DNA of 60,036 nt. It comes from a bacterium (GTDB lineage: Bacteria; Zhuqueibacterota; QNDG01; JAGLOF01). The translations under genes were made by a program, and so were the position numbers. The stretch lies in the NCBI GenBank assembly GCA_023139105.1, contig JAGLOF010000022.1:1-60036 (forward strand), in the 5' to 3' direction. Of the stretch, positions 18,740 through 27,270 are shown piece after piece; the stretch's first letter is position 1; every line of letters starts with the position of its first letter. The notes under the pieces were generated by a model. It was not told where the DNA came from. It saw only the letters and a list, made by a program, of their open reading frames with translations, and ran no database searches.

Positions 18740-18894
18740 GGGGGGGGTAATTTTTACTTGACTATGGCTAATACGTGATATATCTTAAATATAATAATTT
18801 TATTTGTACGCTTACTTTTAGGCGTATTTCACGTTGGCGATTTTAATGGGGAGTCGTCAACGCATTTACTATGGCTATATATCTTAATTATATT
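18740..18894 (+). promoter_or_regulatory. Control region of the AraC/propeller/peptide cassette
   Basis: A run of eight G (18740-18747) precedes TTGACT (18758-18763), a 17-base spacer and TATCTT (18781-18786). A 9-bp hairpin lies at 18832-18862. The sequence ACTATGGCTA...TATATCTTAA occurs twice (18761-18797 and 18868-18894); the first copy contains 8 extra bases (ATACGTGA). AraC-type regulators often bind direct repeats, so these are candidate operators. The 337-bp gap before the AraC gene holds no other gene. Confidence 0.5.
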
Positions 18895-18908
18895 GAGGAG
18901 TAGCTGCT

Positions 18909-19274
18909 ATGATACCGGATCCCTGTCTCTCCCGGATCAAAGAATTAATTGATCAGGATATCCGCAATTATCACACCGTTGACAAGATAGTCAACAGCTT
19001 CCACATTGACCGGCAAATTCTTCATGAGCAGTTTATCTATTTTTATGGAATTTCTCCAAAACAGTATATCCAAGAGCGAAGGCTGGCTGTGCTGAAAGAA
19101 TTGATACTTAGGTCTCGTAACGGGCATTCTGCCTGTTTCTATGCGCAACCTCTTGGTTTCAAAGCTGCTTCTTCATTACGCACTTTTGTCAACCGTTCTA
19201 CAGGTAAGACCTTTGATGAGTTTAAAAAGGATTTTGTTTTATTACTAAACCGTTACTTAAAGGACATCTCATGA
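18909..19274 (+). CDS. AraC-type helix-turn-helix DNA-binding protein (domain only)
   Basis: A 121-residue protein made of only the two-HTH AraC DNA-binding domain. The first HTH covers about residues 22-55 (VDKIVNSFHIDRQILHEQF, then GISPKQYIQERRL) and the second about 70-110 (LGFKAASSLRTFVNRSTGKTFDEFKK). No ligand-binding domain is present, so it may act constitutively or be controlled by another protein. GAGGAG lies 8 bases before the ATG. Its stop overlaps the start of the propeller gene by 4 bases. It probably regulates this cassette. Confidence 0.82.
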   Translation: MIPDPCLSRIKELIDQDIRNYHTVDKIVNSFHIDRQILHEQFIYFYGISPKQYIQERRLAVLKELILRSRNGHSACFYAQPLGFKAASSLRTFVNRSTGKTFDEFKKDFVLLLNRYLKDIS

Positions 19275-20314
19275 TGAAGTATAAATTTATTATTCTCTGT
19301 TTTTTTGGTTTTCAAATATGTTATTCACAGAAAATTGACTGGAAGAACCTGCCTGTTGAAGTGAAAGAGCCAATACAGATCCTGGATTCTGATGATGAAG
19401 ATGGTGATGCTGTATATATTGGCCGTTGTGCCAATATCAAATGGAACAACAAAGATAGGCACCTATATGTTTCTGACGTTGTAAATCATCAGATTCATCT
19501 ATATAATGAGGATTTAGAGTGGGTGAAATCTCTGGGACGCATGGGCCAGGGACCGGGAGAGTTTCAATATCCGGTAGGACGGGGTTTTAATTCTTCTAAT
19601 CAACTTGTAGTCTTTGATCATTATAATGCCCGGCTGCAGATTTTAAACACAAAAGGACAGTGTTTAAAATCTATTATAAATATCAATGTACGCTGCCCGG
19701 AAAATTATGCCCTGGTTGATCACAAAGACAGAATTTATGTTAATCTAGCAGGGGATGGGCATCTGTTTTCTGTGTTCAGCATGGCCGGAGAGAGGCTTGG
19801 AGAATTTGGAAAAACAGTATCTATAAGTGGTATCCATAAAAAGGACGCATGGCTTAATATGGTAGGTTTTTCTGTTGATAGTACCGGAATCTATTGTGTA
19901 TTCAATGAATTCCCCATACTTAGAAAGTACAATTTAAATTGGCAGTTGGTCTATGAAATAGATTTATCTGAATGTCCGGAAATAATAGGCCGTCAGAAAT
20001 TAGTGCAGCTGGATCAAAAAAGATTGAATAAAGCAGGTAGTCCTGGGAGGAGCATGCATGATTTTGTTAAAGGTGTTTCTCTGGACGGGCAATATTTCTA
20101 TTTTAACCTGCATTCCAGTTCAGTAGAAGGCGAGAATTGTTTCTCCAATGTATATGTAATGGAGAAGAATACCGGGAAAATTGTGAAAAAAATTCACCTG
20201 AAGACATTGGGAAGAGCATACCCCGACATGTGTTATTACCCTGATTTTTCAGATAAAAAATATATTTTTGCCATGCGTATAGATTTTTGTTCCCTTTTAA
20301 AATATCATCAATGA
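19271..20314 (+). CDS. Secreted 6-bladed beta-propeller (NHL-like) protein
   Basis: A 347-residue protein with a signal peptide (hydrophobic FIILCFFGFQICYS, cut near residue 20). The NHL-like blade LGRMGQGPGEFQYPVG and the repeated strand patterns LYVSDVVNHQIHLYNEDLEWVKSLG and LVVFDHYNARLQILNTKGQC fit the 6-bladed propeller family found at the surface of Bacteroidota-like bacteria. No catalytic motif is visible, so binding or sensing is more likely than catalysis. It overlaps the AraC-type gene by 4 bases and is followed 12 bp later by the Cys-rich peptide gene, which suggests a functional set. Confidence 0.8.
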   Translation: MMKYKFIILCFFGFQICYSQKIDWKNLPVEVKEPIQILDSDDEDGDAVYIGRCANIKWNNKDRHLYVSDVVNHQIHLYNEDLEWVKSLGRMGQGPGEFQYPVGRGFNSSNQLVVFDHYNARLQILNTKGQCLKSIININVRCPENYALVDHKDRIYVNLAGDGHLFSVFSMAGERLGEFGKTVSISGIHKKDAWLNMVGFSVDSTGIYCVFNEFPILRKYNLNWQLVYEIDLSECPEIIGRQKLVQLDQKRLNKAGSPGRSMHDFVKGVSLDGQYFYFNLHSSSVEGENCFSNVYVMEKNTGKIVKKIHLKTLGRAYPDMCYYPDFSDKKYIFAMRIDFCSLLKYHQ

Positions 20315-20326
20315 GGAGAAGATATT

Positions 20327-20620
20327 ATGAAGAAAATTTCTATCTGGCTGCTATGTATTGCGATGTTGCTTAGTGTAATTAATCTTATTGCTGCGCCATC
20401 TTATAATTGTGAGGGATGCATGGCTCATGTTGACTGTATAGAGCCAGCCAGTTGTCATGCTGGTTTAGTTTGTCAAAAACAACCATGCTATGAAAGTGAA
20501 AGTGATTGTTGGACATCTAGATACTGTATGGTTTTTTGTGTCCCCTATTGGAAGCAAATACCAACCAATAAATGTGAATTTTGTGATCCTACAGATAATG
20601 CCTGGGGTTGCGATTCTTAA
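20327..20620 (+). CDS. Secreted cysteine-rich small peptide
   Basis: A 97-residue protein with a strong GAGGAG ribosome-binding site and a clear signal peptide (MKKISIWLLCIAMLLSVINL..AA). The mature part of about 74 residues has 12 Cys in spacings such as CEGC and CEFC, an even number that fits disulfide bonding or metal binding. I recognise no family. Small secreted Cys-rich peptides beside 6-bladed propellers are known in Bacteroidota (NVEALA family), but no NVEALA motif is present here. It could be the ligand or cargo of the neighbouring propeller. The coding call is supported by signal peptide, spacing and ribosome-binding site. Confidence 0.75.
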   Translation: MKKISIWLLCIAMLLSVINLIAAPSYNCEGCMAHVDCIEPASCHAGLVCQKQPCYESESDCWTSRYCMVFCVPYWKQIPTNKCEFCDPTDNAWGCDS

Positions 20621-20726
20621 TCAATTCAACACTATATGATTTTTAAACAGTAGTAGTATCACCTTCTGCGGTTTAAATTTTACTTACTTGTAAAGTAAGC
20701 TTGTGGTATTACCTTTTAAAAAAGTC

Positions 20727-20792
20727 ACTTTGTGATGATCATGCGGAAGATAACAGCAATGTAGATCTGTAACGGTAGACTTGTCACAAAGT
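20727..20792. repeat. Long-range inverted repeat after the peptide gene
   Basis: ACTTTGTGA (20727-20735) and TCACAAAGT (20784-20792) are perfect complements 48 bases apart. A smaller hairpin, CTTACTT with AAGTAAG, lies just upstream near 20682-20698. Together they make the 3' untranslated region of the peptide operon highly structured. This 304-bp gap holds no gene that I can support. Confidence 0.45.
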
Positions 20793-20836
20793 AAACATTC
20801 AAGTACATTCCATTATGAAGAATCAAATATTTTTAG

Positions 20837-20866
20837 AGGAGGGGAGGTTATAATACTTCCCCTCCT
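20837..20866. terminator. Intrinsic terminator between the peptide cassette and nrdJ
   Basis: AGGAGGGGAG pairs with TTCCCCTCCT (nine Watson-Crick pairs and one G-T) around a 10-base loop. T-rich sequence follows on the plus strand and more weakly on the minus strand, so it can serve both convergent units. Confidence 0.65.
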
Positions 20867-20923
20867 GCTTTATAATTTCAACACAGAATAGTATTGTGTG
20901 ACTTTACAAATCCGGGAGCCTGT

Positions 20924-23413
20924 CTAGCCGCAATGAGAGTACCCGCATATATGGCAGACACTACAGCCTCCTTCTGTCTCCATGCTGCTGCCACAGTCGG
21001 GACATTCCGGACCATGTATTGCTAAAGTAGAACCTGCCGAAGTGGATGTTTTTATTGTATGTGCGGTATGTCCGGCTTCTTCTCTTAAGTGCTTGAACTC
21101 TTGAAGTAAGATCTGGCCAATTGCGTCCGGTACTGATTTAATTAATGATCCTTCATTCCAGACAGGGCGCGAACCGGTAATGCCTATAAGGGTTTTTGCT
21201 ACTTCTTCAACCGAGATTCGTTTTTGCAACGCAATTGATATTAATCTGCCAATTGCCTCGGAAAGTGCGGAAGTGTCTCCACCGCTCTTGCCAATATTGG
21301 CAAAAACTTCAACAGGACGTTTTTGCGTGTCAGAATTGATTGTAACATAGAGTGAACCCTGTCCAGTATTTAATTTAGTTGTAAAACCATTGAGTAGTTG
21401 AGGCCTGTCATGAACACTAAATGGAGCAGGATTGAGTTTATCATTCGCAGATTCAGTTTTTTTACCTTTGTTCAAGACCTGAACATCTCTGCTACCATCA
21501 CGGTATATAGTTACACCTTTACAATTCAAATCATGAGCAAGTTTGTAGACTGTTGCAACATCTTCATGAGTGGCAGAATTTGCAAAATTAACGGTTTTGG
21601 AGACAGCATTATCAGTATTCTCCTGGAACGCCGCCTGCATGCGGATATGCCATTCGGGATCAATGTCATGAGATGTTAGATAGACCGATCTCATAGATTG
21701 AGGAATATCGCTCATATTCTGAATGGAACCATATTGAATAACACGATCAATAATTGCGTTTGTAAAAATATCCAGGCCCTTAAGATCTTCAAGAAACATG
21801 GGATGAACTTCTGCCAACTTGTCATCATCCATTACATGACGCGTAAATGCCAGTGCAAATAGAGGCTCAATACCACTTGAACAACCTGCAATTATGCTGA
21901 TAGTGCCTGTAGGAGCAATAGTCGTACATGTAGCATTACGCAGTATAGCATCACCGTTTTTTTGATAAGTACTGCCTTCCCATGCTGGGAACGCGCCTCT
22001 TTCATTTGCAAGTTGATTCGATTTTACTTTAGCTTCATCATCAATAAATTTCATGAGCTTACGTGCAATTTCTATGGCATGTACAGAGTCGTATGGTATG
22101 CCTAATCTAATTAGCATATCAGCAAAACCCATTACTCCCAGGCCTACTTTACGCGTAGTTCTGGTCATTTCGGCAATTTGATCAATGGGGTAGCGGTTAA
22201 CATCAATTACATTATCCAGGAAATGAACGCCATTATGAACGGTTTTACGTAATTTGTCATAATCAATAGACCAACCTTCATTGTCAAAGCGAATCATTTT
22301 GGAGAGATTGATAGATCCGAGGTTACATGATTCATATGGTAGAAGCGGCTGTTCGCCACACGGATTAGTAGATTCAACCATACCCAGGTGAGGAACCGGA
22401 TTATCCATATTGATTTTATCAATAAAAACAACTCCAGGATCTCCGTTTTCCCATGCGTGATCAACAATATCCTGAAATACGGATTTTGCGCTAAGAGATC
22501 CGGAGAACTCACCGTTATGAGGATTAATCAATTCATACTCGCGATTCTGTTCAAGCGCTCTCCAGAATTTTTCAGTAATACCGACTGATATGTTAAAGTT
22601 GTTTAGTTTATCATTATCTTTTTTGCAGTGAATGAATTCCATGATATCGGGATGGTCAACACGCATAATGGCCATATTGGCACCTCGTCTCGTCCCGCCT
22701 TGTTTAACCGTTTCTGTGGCTGCGTCAAAGACCTGCAAAAAAGAGATGGGCCCTGAAGCAACTCCAGATGTTGATCTTACAATATCATTTGCCGGACGCA
22801 CTCTGGAGAAAGAAAAGCCTGTTCCACCGCCTGATTTATGTATAAGGGCAGTGTACTTTACAGCATCAAATATTGATTCCATAGAATCTTCAATGGGTAG
22901 TACAAAACAAGCTGATAATTGTCCCAGTTCTCTGCCGGCGTTCATTAGAGTAGGGGAATTGGGAAGAAATTCCAGCTTTGCCATCATACTATAGAATTCA
23001 TCTTCAATAGTTTGTTGATTTATATTACTGTCGTATGCCTTGTCTGCACTGGCAATAAAACTGGCAACACGGCGAAACATTTCAACGGGCGTTTCAACTA
23101 TATTGGCATTACGATCTTTTAAAAGATAACGTCGTTTTAATACTGTCATGGCATTTTCTGATAGTTCGGGTTCAATATGTATATGTGAAGCGGTTTTATT
23201 CAACTCAATTGACATTCGATTTGCCTCAATATTTGGCGGTTCTTTGATATCATTTTCACCTTCAGGATGCAGTTCAATGCTAAGTCCTTTATCATCAACA
23301 TTTTCATGTAAATCAAAAGGAATTGTTGATCTTGTTGCTTCGTTTTGTTCGTTATTTACGGACGCAAAAAGATCGGCGGCCGATTTAACCACATCCTCGG
23401 GATTTGAATTCAT
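20924..23413 (-). CDS. nrdJ: Vitamin B12-dependent (class II) ribonucleotide reductase
   Basis: An 829-residue adenosylcobalamin-dependent enzyme that makes deoxyribonucleotides. Conserved blocks are FLPNSPTLMNAGRELGQLSACFVLP (first active Cys), HKSGGGTGFSFSRVRP, ESTNPCGEQPLLPYESCNLG (second active Cys) and CTTIAPTGTISIIAG. The C-terminus ends in a Cys-rich tail (CPDCGSSME, CSVCHICGYSHCG), typical of NrdJ and likely used for re-reduction. The ATG at 23413 is preferred over a GTG two codons upstream because AGAGAG is better placed. A consensus promoter lies upstream. It needs cobalamin and works with or without oxygen. Confidence 0.96.
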   Translation of the reverse strand: MNSNPEDVVKSAADLFASVNNEQNEATRSTIPFDLHENVDDKGLSIELHPEGENDIKEPPNIEANRMSIELNKTASHIHIEPELSENAMTVLKRRYLLKDRNANIVETPVEMFRRVASFIASADKAYDSNINQQTIEDEFYSMMAKLEFLPNSPTLMNAGRELGQLSACFVLPIEDSMESIFDAVKYTALIHKSGGGTGFSFSRVRPANDIVRSTSGVASGPISFLQVFDAATETVKQGGTRRGANMAIMRVDHPDIMEFIHCKKDNDKLNNFNISVGITEKFWRALEQNREYELINPHNGEFSGSLSAKSVFQDIVDHAWENGDPGVVFIDKINMDNPVPHLGMVESTNPCGEQPLLPYESCNLGSINLSKMIRFDNEGWSIDYDKLRKTVHNGVHFLDNVIDVNRYPIDQIAEMTRTTRKVGLGVMGFADMLIRLGIPYDSVHAIEIARKLMKFIDDEAKVKSNQLANERGAFPAWEGSTYQKNGDAILRNATCTTIAPTGTISIIAGCSSGIEPLFALAFTRHVMDDDKLAEVHPMFLEDLKGLDIFTNAIIDRVIQYGSIQNMSDIPQSMRSVYLTSHDIDPEWHIRMQAAFQENTDNAVSKTVNFANSATHEDVATVYKLAHDLNCKGVTIYRDGSRDVQVLNKGKKTESANDKLNPAPFSVHDRPQLLNGFTTKLNTGQGSLYVTINSDTQKRPVEVFANIGKSGGDTSALSEAIGRLISIALQKRISVEEVAKTLIGITGSRPVWNEGSLIKSVPDAIGQILLQEFKHLREEAGHTAHTIKTSTSAGSTLAIHGPECPDCGSSMETEGGCSVCHICGYSHCG

Positions 23414-23457
23414 AATCACTCTCTTTTGTTGGAAATTAATTCGGGGTGTCGACTGGA

Positions 23458-23487
23458 ATTATATGAAATTTTTACTGCTTTTGTCAA
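23458..23487 (-). promoter_or_regulatory. Sigma-70-type promoter for nrdJ
   Basis: On the minus strand TTGACA (23487-23482), an 18-base spacer and a perfect TATAAT (23463-23458). I found no NrdR-box pair or cobalamin riboswitch near it. Confidence 0.75.
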
Positions 23488-23576
23488 GTAAAAAATTAAG
23501 AAAATTCAACTAGATGTGGTATTTTTACAAACAATTGTACTATAATTTGTATTTTTTTCAAAAATAAAAATGAACC

Positions 23577-23605
23577 TTGACTTGCCCGTTCCATTGTTGT
23601 AAATT
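23577..23605 (+). promoter_or_regulatory. Sigma-70-type promoter for the riboflavin operon
   Basis: TTGACT (23577-23582), a 17-base spacer and TAAATT (23600-23605). The expected start site is at about 23612, just where the FMN riboswitch begins. Confidence 0.6.
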
Positions 23606-23613
23606 ATCTAAAT

Positions 23614-23731
23614 TTCTTCAGGGCGAGGTGTAATTCCTCACCGGTGGTGAAAGCCCACGAGTCTCATATATAATGTGACTGATCCGGCGCAATTCCGGAG
23701 CCGACGGTAATAGTCCGGATGGAAGAAGAAA
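23614..23731 (+). promoter_or_regulatory. FMN riboswitch (RFN element)
   Basis: The conserved RFN strings appear in order: GGGCGAGGTGTAATTCCTC, ACCGGTGGTGAAAGCCC, ACGAG, a variable hairpin (GTCTCATATATAATGTGAC region), GATCCGGCGCAATTCCGG, AGCCGACGGTAATAGTC and CGGATGGAAGAAG. FMN binding would promote folding of the terminator just downstream and shut off riboflavin synthesis. It precedes ribD directly, the expected place. Confidence 0.96.
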
Positions 23732-23765
23732 AAAATCATTTTAATGATTTCATTCCAATAAAAAG

Positions 23766-23799
23766 AACCCTGAATTTAGTACTGCATCAAGGGTTTTTT
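23766..23799 (+). terminator. Riboswitch-controlled terminator abutting the ribD start codon
   Basis: AACCCT pairs with AGGGTT (with a bulged GA/TCA extension), followed by a run of six T that ends two bases before the ribD ATG. The downstream arm AAGGG is also the only Shine-Dalgarno-like sequence for ribD, so the hairpin could block both transcription and translation. Confidence 0.75.
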
Positions 23800-23801
23800 A
23801 T

Positions 23802-24887
23802 ATGCATCCAAAAAAATATATGCAACAAGTTATAAGCTTGGCCAGACAAGGATACGGAAAAGTCAGCCCTAATCCGTTGGTAGGCTGTCTTCTTGTTAAA
23901 GATGGTGTTATAATTGCCAAAGGGGCTCATAAAAAATTTGGCGGACCTCATGCTGAAGTCAATGCCTTATCAAAGGTAGATGCACAGGGTACGGACCTGT
24001 ACGTTAATCTGGAACCCTGTAACCATCACGGCAAAACTCCGCCGTGTACAGAAAATATTATAGAATCAGGCGTAAAAAGGGTTTTTATTGGCATGGAAGA
24101 CCCTAATCCTTTGGTTGCAGGTAGCGGTATTAAAAGACTTAAACAGGCAGGACTTGAAGTAGTATCAGGAATTTGTGAAGATAAATGCCGCAAGCTTAAT
24201 GAGGCATTTATAACTTTTATGAAATTGAAACGGCCATTTGTTACACTCAAAATTGCTCAAACGCTTGATGGTAAAATTGCTCTGCCTAATGGCCGTTCAC
24301 AATGGATAACAGGGCCGGAAGCCAGGAGAGCGGTTCATCGAATGAGGAGCAGACATGATGCTGTTTTAACAGGAATTGGAACTGTAATAGCTGATGACTG
24401 CCAACTTGATGTCCGCAATATCAAAGGAGTATCACCAAAGCGAATTGTTCTGGATACACTTTGTGATATATCGTTGAAAGCGAAAATTATTAATAAACGC
24501 CCTCAAAATACAGTACTTGCCATTGCGGAAGATAGCAGGTCAGACAAAATACAGACTATAAGGGCTTTGGGCGTAACAATCTGGCCCATGCCGGTGAAAA
24601 ATAATTTTATTGATATCCATGCACTTTTAAATGCTGCATATAATGCATCAATTCAATCTATCATGATAGAAGCCGGACCTGTTATTGCTCAATCATTCAT
24701 TAAAGCGGGCTTCGTGGATAAAATTATAACATTTATTGCTCCGAAAATATTTGGCAACGGATTGTCACCAATAAATGATTTGGATCTTGAACATCCGGAT
24801 GAGGCACTTAAATTAATGGATACATCAATGAAAAAAGTTGGATCTGACTATCAATTTACAGGATATTTGACATGTTTACCGGATTAA
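23802..24887 (+). CDS. ribD: Bifunctional riboflavin biosynthesis deaminase/reductase RibD
   Basis: A 361-residue enzyme for the second and third steps of riboflavin synthesis. The N-terminal deaminase has the zinc ligands GPHAEVNAL and EPCNHHGKTPPC; the C-terminal reductase has VTLKIAQTLDGKIALP, SQWITGPEARR and the NADPH-binding region up to the IEAGPVIAQSFI motif. Its ATG directly follows the T-run of the riboswitch terminator. It overlaps ribE by 16 bases, indicating coupled translation. Confidence 0.96.
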   Translation: MHPKKYMQQVISLARQGYGKVSPNPLVGCLLVKDGVIIAKGAHKKFGGPHAEVNALSKVDAQGTDLYVNLEPCNHHGKTPPCTENIIESGVKRVFIGMEDPNPLVAGSGIKRLKQAGLEVVSGICEDKCRKLNEAFITFMKLKRPFVTLKIAQTLDGKIALPNGRSQWITGPEARRAVHRMRSRHDAVLTGIGTVIADDCQLDVRNIKGVSPKRIVLDTLCDISLKAKIINKRPQNTVLAIAEDSRSDKIQTIRALGVTIWPMPVKNNFIDIHALLNAAYNASIQSIMIEAGPVIAQSFIKAGFVDKIITFIAPKIFGNGLSPINDLDLEHPDEALKLMDTSMKKVGSDYQFTGYLTCLPD

Positions 24888-25507
24888 TTGAAACTATTGG
24901 TACAGTTGTGAGCGTTAACAACCTGGCTAATGGTAAGAGTTTTAGTTTTAAGTGTCCTGAGCTTTTGGATGATCTTAAGGCTGATGATTCCGTTGCAGTA
25001 AACGGAATATGCCTGACAGTAACTGAGTTGACAGGCCAGGGGTTTAAAGCCATTGCCGTAGGTGAAACTTTGAATATGACAAATCTCAACTCAATGTCAG
25101 CGGGATCAAAAGTCAATTTGGAGAGAGCACTTAAATTGGGTGATCGCCTTGGCGGGCATCTGGTACAGGGCCATATTGATGGTACCGGAGTAGTTCTATC
25201 TATTATAAGCTCCGGAACCGGATATTGGCTGGAACTTCAATTACCGCAAAAACTTCACAGATATGCAATACATAAGGGGTCTATTACTCTAAACGGTATA
25301 AGTTTGACAATTGCAAGTATAATAGATGACTATATTAAAGTTGCTGTCATTCCCTATACATGGGAGAATACATGCCTTAAATTGCTTAAATATGGTGATA
25401 AGATTAATATTGAAATGGATATGATTGGAAAATATGTTGAAAAAATGATTGGGAAAACCTCTGAATCGGGATTAAATTTTGAAAAATTGAAATCTCTGGG
25501 CTATTAA
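24872..25507 (+). CDS. ribE: Riboflavin synthase, alpha subunit
   Basis: A 211-residue protein that dismutates two lumazines to riboflavin. It starts with the invariant MFTGLIETIG. The two internally similar lumazine-binding domains each have a characteristic block: SVAVNGICLTVTEL in the first, SITLNGISLTIASI in the second; GGHLVQGHIDGTG is also diagnostic. Length is normal. It overlaps ribD and is followed 45 bp later by ribBA. Confidence 0.96.
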   Translation: MFTGLIETIGTVVSVNNLANGKSFSFKCPELLDDLKADDSVAVNGICLTVTELTGQGFKAIAVGETLNMTNLNSMSAGSKVNLERALKLGDRLGGHLVQGHIDGTGVVLSIISSGTGYWLELQLPQKLHRYAIHKGSITLNGISLTIASIIDDYIKVAVIPYTWENTCLKLLKYGDKINIEMDMIGKYVEKMIGKTSESGLNFEKLKSLGY

Positions 25508-25552
25508 TTTTGTCTTGTAAGAAAGGCTCGTCAAATTTGACGTGAAAATATC

Positions 25553-26779
25553 ATGGCTAAGTTCAGTAATATTGAAGATGCAATAAAAGATTATCATGAC
25601 GGCAAAGTTCTCATTGTTATTGATGATGAAGACAGAGAGAACGAAGGTGATTTTGTATGTGCGGCTGAAAAGGCCTCACCGGAAATAATCAATTTTATGA
25701 TTACTCACGGACGCGGTCTTGTATGCATTGGTATGACAGCAGAGAGACTGGCAGAATTGAAAATTGCACCTATGGTGCATGATAATACATCGCTTCACAC
25801 AACTGCATTTACTGTCTCGGTTGATGCTGTTAAGAACACTACAACAGGCATTTCTGCACATGACAGGGCCGAGACTGTGCGGGTTCTTGTTGATGAAATG
25901 GCCCGCCCCGATGATCTTGGGCGTCCCGGACATATTTTCCCTCTAAAGGCCGCAGAAGGCGGTGTACTTTCCAGGGCCGGTCACACAGAAGCCGTTGTAG
26001 ATTTAGCCAAACTGGCTGGCTTAAAACCCGCCGGCGTACTGTGTGAAGTAATGAATGATGATGGCAGTATGGCTCGTGTTCCACATTTGGAGAAAATAGC
26101 TGACAAGCATAATATTAAAATGATTACTATTCGCGATTTAATTGCTTATCGATGTAATAATGACCATTTGATCAGACGTGTTGTATCAACAAATTTCCCA
26201 ACAAGATACGGTGAATTTATCCTGCATCTCTATGAAAGTGCAATTGACAACCATCATCATCTGGCAATTGTAAAGGGCGATATTGATCCTGATAAACCTG
26301 TGTTGGTGCGTGTTCACTCAGAATGTCTTACAGGAGATGTATTCGGATCCATGCGTTGTGATTGTGGAGACCAACTTGCAACCGCAATGAAACATATTGA
26401 GAAAGAAGGTAATGGTATTTTACTGTATATGCGGCAGGAAGGGCGCGGTATAGGGCTTGATAATAAACTAAAAGCATATAGTCTTCAGGATGAAGGTGCG
26501 GATACAGTTGAAGCCAATGAAGCTTTGGGTTTTCCGGCTGATGTGCGTGATTACGGAATAGGAGCTCAAATACTTGCACATCTGGGAGCGCATAAACTCA
26601 GACTGCTTACGAATAATCCTAAAAAACTAATTGGTCTTGAAGGATATGGACTTGAAGTTGTTGAACGAGTTCCATTGGAAATTTGCCCTAATCATACAAA
26701 CGCTAAATACCTTGAAACCAAAAGAGACAAATTGGGTCATTTAATTTTAAATGATTGGGTTATTAAAGATATAAAATAA
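25553..26779 (+). CDS. ribBA: Bifunctional DHBP synthase / GTP cyclohydrolase II
   Basis: A 408-residue fusion supplying both precursors of the lumazine ring. The N-terminal DHBP synthase half carries [11 protein letters not shown] and the region [16 protein letters not shown]. The C-terminal GTP cyclohydrolase II half starts at about residue 205 with the zinc-ligand block [19 protein letters not shown] (three Cys) and the catalytic [11 protein letters not shown]. Both sets of catalytic residues look complete, so both activities are expected. Confidence 0.96.
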   Translation: MAKFSNIEDAIKDYHDGKVLIVIDDEDRENEGDFVCAAEKASPEIINFMITHGRGLVCIGMTAERLAELKIAPMVHDNTSLHTTAFTVSVDAVKNTTTGISAHDRAETVRVLVDEMARPDDLGRPGHIFPLKAAEGGVLSRAGHTEAVVDLAKLAGLKPAGVLCEVMNDDGSMARVPHLEKIADKHNIKMITIRDLIAYRCNNDHLIRRVVSTNFPTRYGEFILHLYESAIDNHHHLAIVKGDIDPDKPVLVRVHSECLTGDVFGSMRCDCGDQLATAMKHIEKEGNGILLYMRQEGRGIGLDNKLKAYSLQDEGADTVEANEALGFPADVRDYGIGAQILAHLGAHKLRLLTNNPKKLIGLEGYGLEVVERVPLEICPNHTNAKYLETKRDKLGHLILNDWVIKDIK

Positions 26780-26803
26780 TCTGCATTTAAGGAGGAGTAG
26801 ATC

Positions 26804-27268
26804 ATGAAAGTAATACAGGGACAACTTAAAGCCGATAATATTAAATTTGGAATAGTAATAAGCCGATTCAACGAATTTATTACAAACAAACTTCTTGGCG
26901 GTGCCATGGACTGCATAGATCGTCATGGAGCTGACCTGGATACAGTTGAAATAGTGTGGGTGCCGGGTTCATTTGAAATACCGCTTGTTGCACAAAAAAT
27001 GGCAAATTCAAAGAAGTATGATGCCATTATCTGTCTTGCGGCTGTCATTCGTGGCGGAACTCCGCATTTTGACTATGTTGCAGCAGAAGTAACCAAGGGT
27101 GTAGCCCAAGTAGGCCTTCTATCCGGTGTACCGACTATTTTTGGAGTGCTTACAACAAATAATATCGAAGAAGCCGTAGAACGGGCTGGTACAAAACAGG
27201 GCAATAAAGGTTGGGATGCAGCTTTATCAGCTATTGAAATGGCCGATCTGATAAAAAAATTGGACTAA
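26804..27268 (+). CDS. ribH: 6,7-dimethyl-8-ribityllumazine synthase
   Basis: A 154-residue lumazine synthase that joins the RibA-derived pyrimidine and the DHBP sugar unit. Blocks [42 protein letters not shown] and [12 protein letters not shown] are those of the family. GGAGGAG lies 6-7 bases before the ATG. It completes a ribD-ribE-ribBA-ribH operon under the FMN riboswitch. The next gene begins 2 bp after its stop. Confidence 0.96.
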   Translation: MKVIQGQLKADNIKFGIVISRFNEFITNKLLGGAMDCIDRHGADLDTVEIVWVPGSFEIPLVAQKMANSKKYDAIICLAAVIRGGTPHFDYVAAEVTKGVAQVGLLSGVPTIFGVLTTNNIEEAVERAGTKQGNKGWDAALSAIEMADLIKKLD

Positions 27269-27270
27269 TA

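Noticed and set aside
23500-23560. ACAAACAATTGT...ACAAATTATAGT palindromic stretch as an NrdR box
   Set aside because: It lies upstream of the nrdJ -35 box and departs from the ACACWATATNTTGTGT pattern in most positions.
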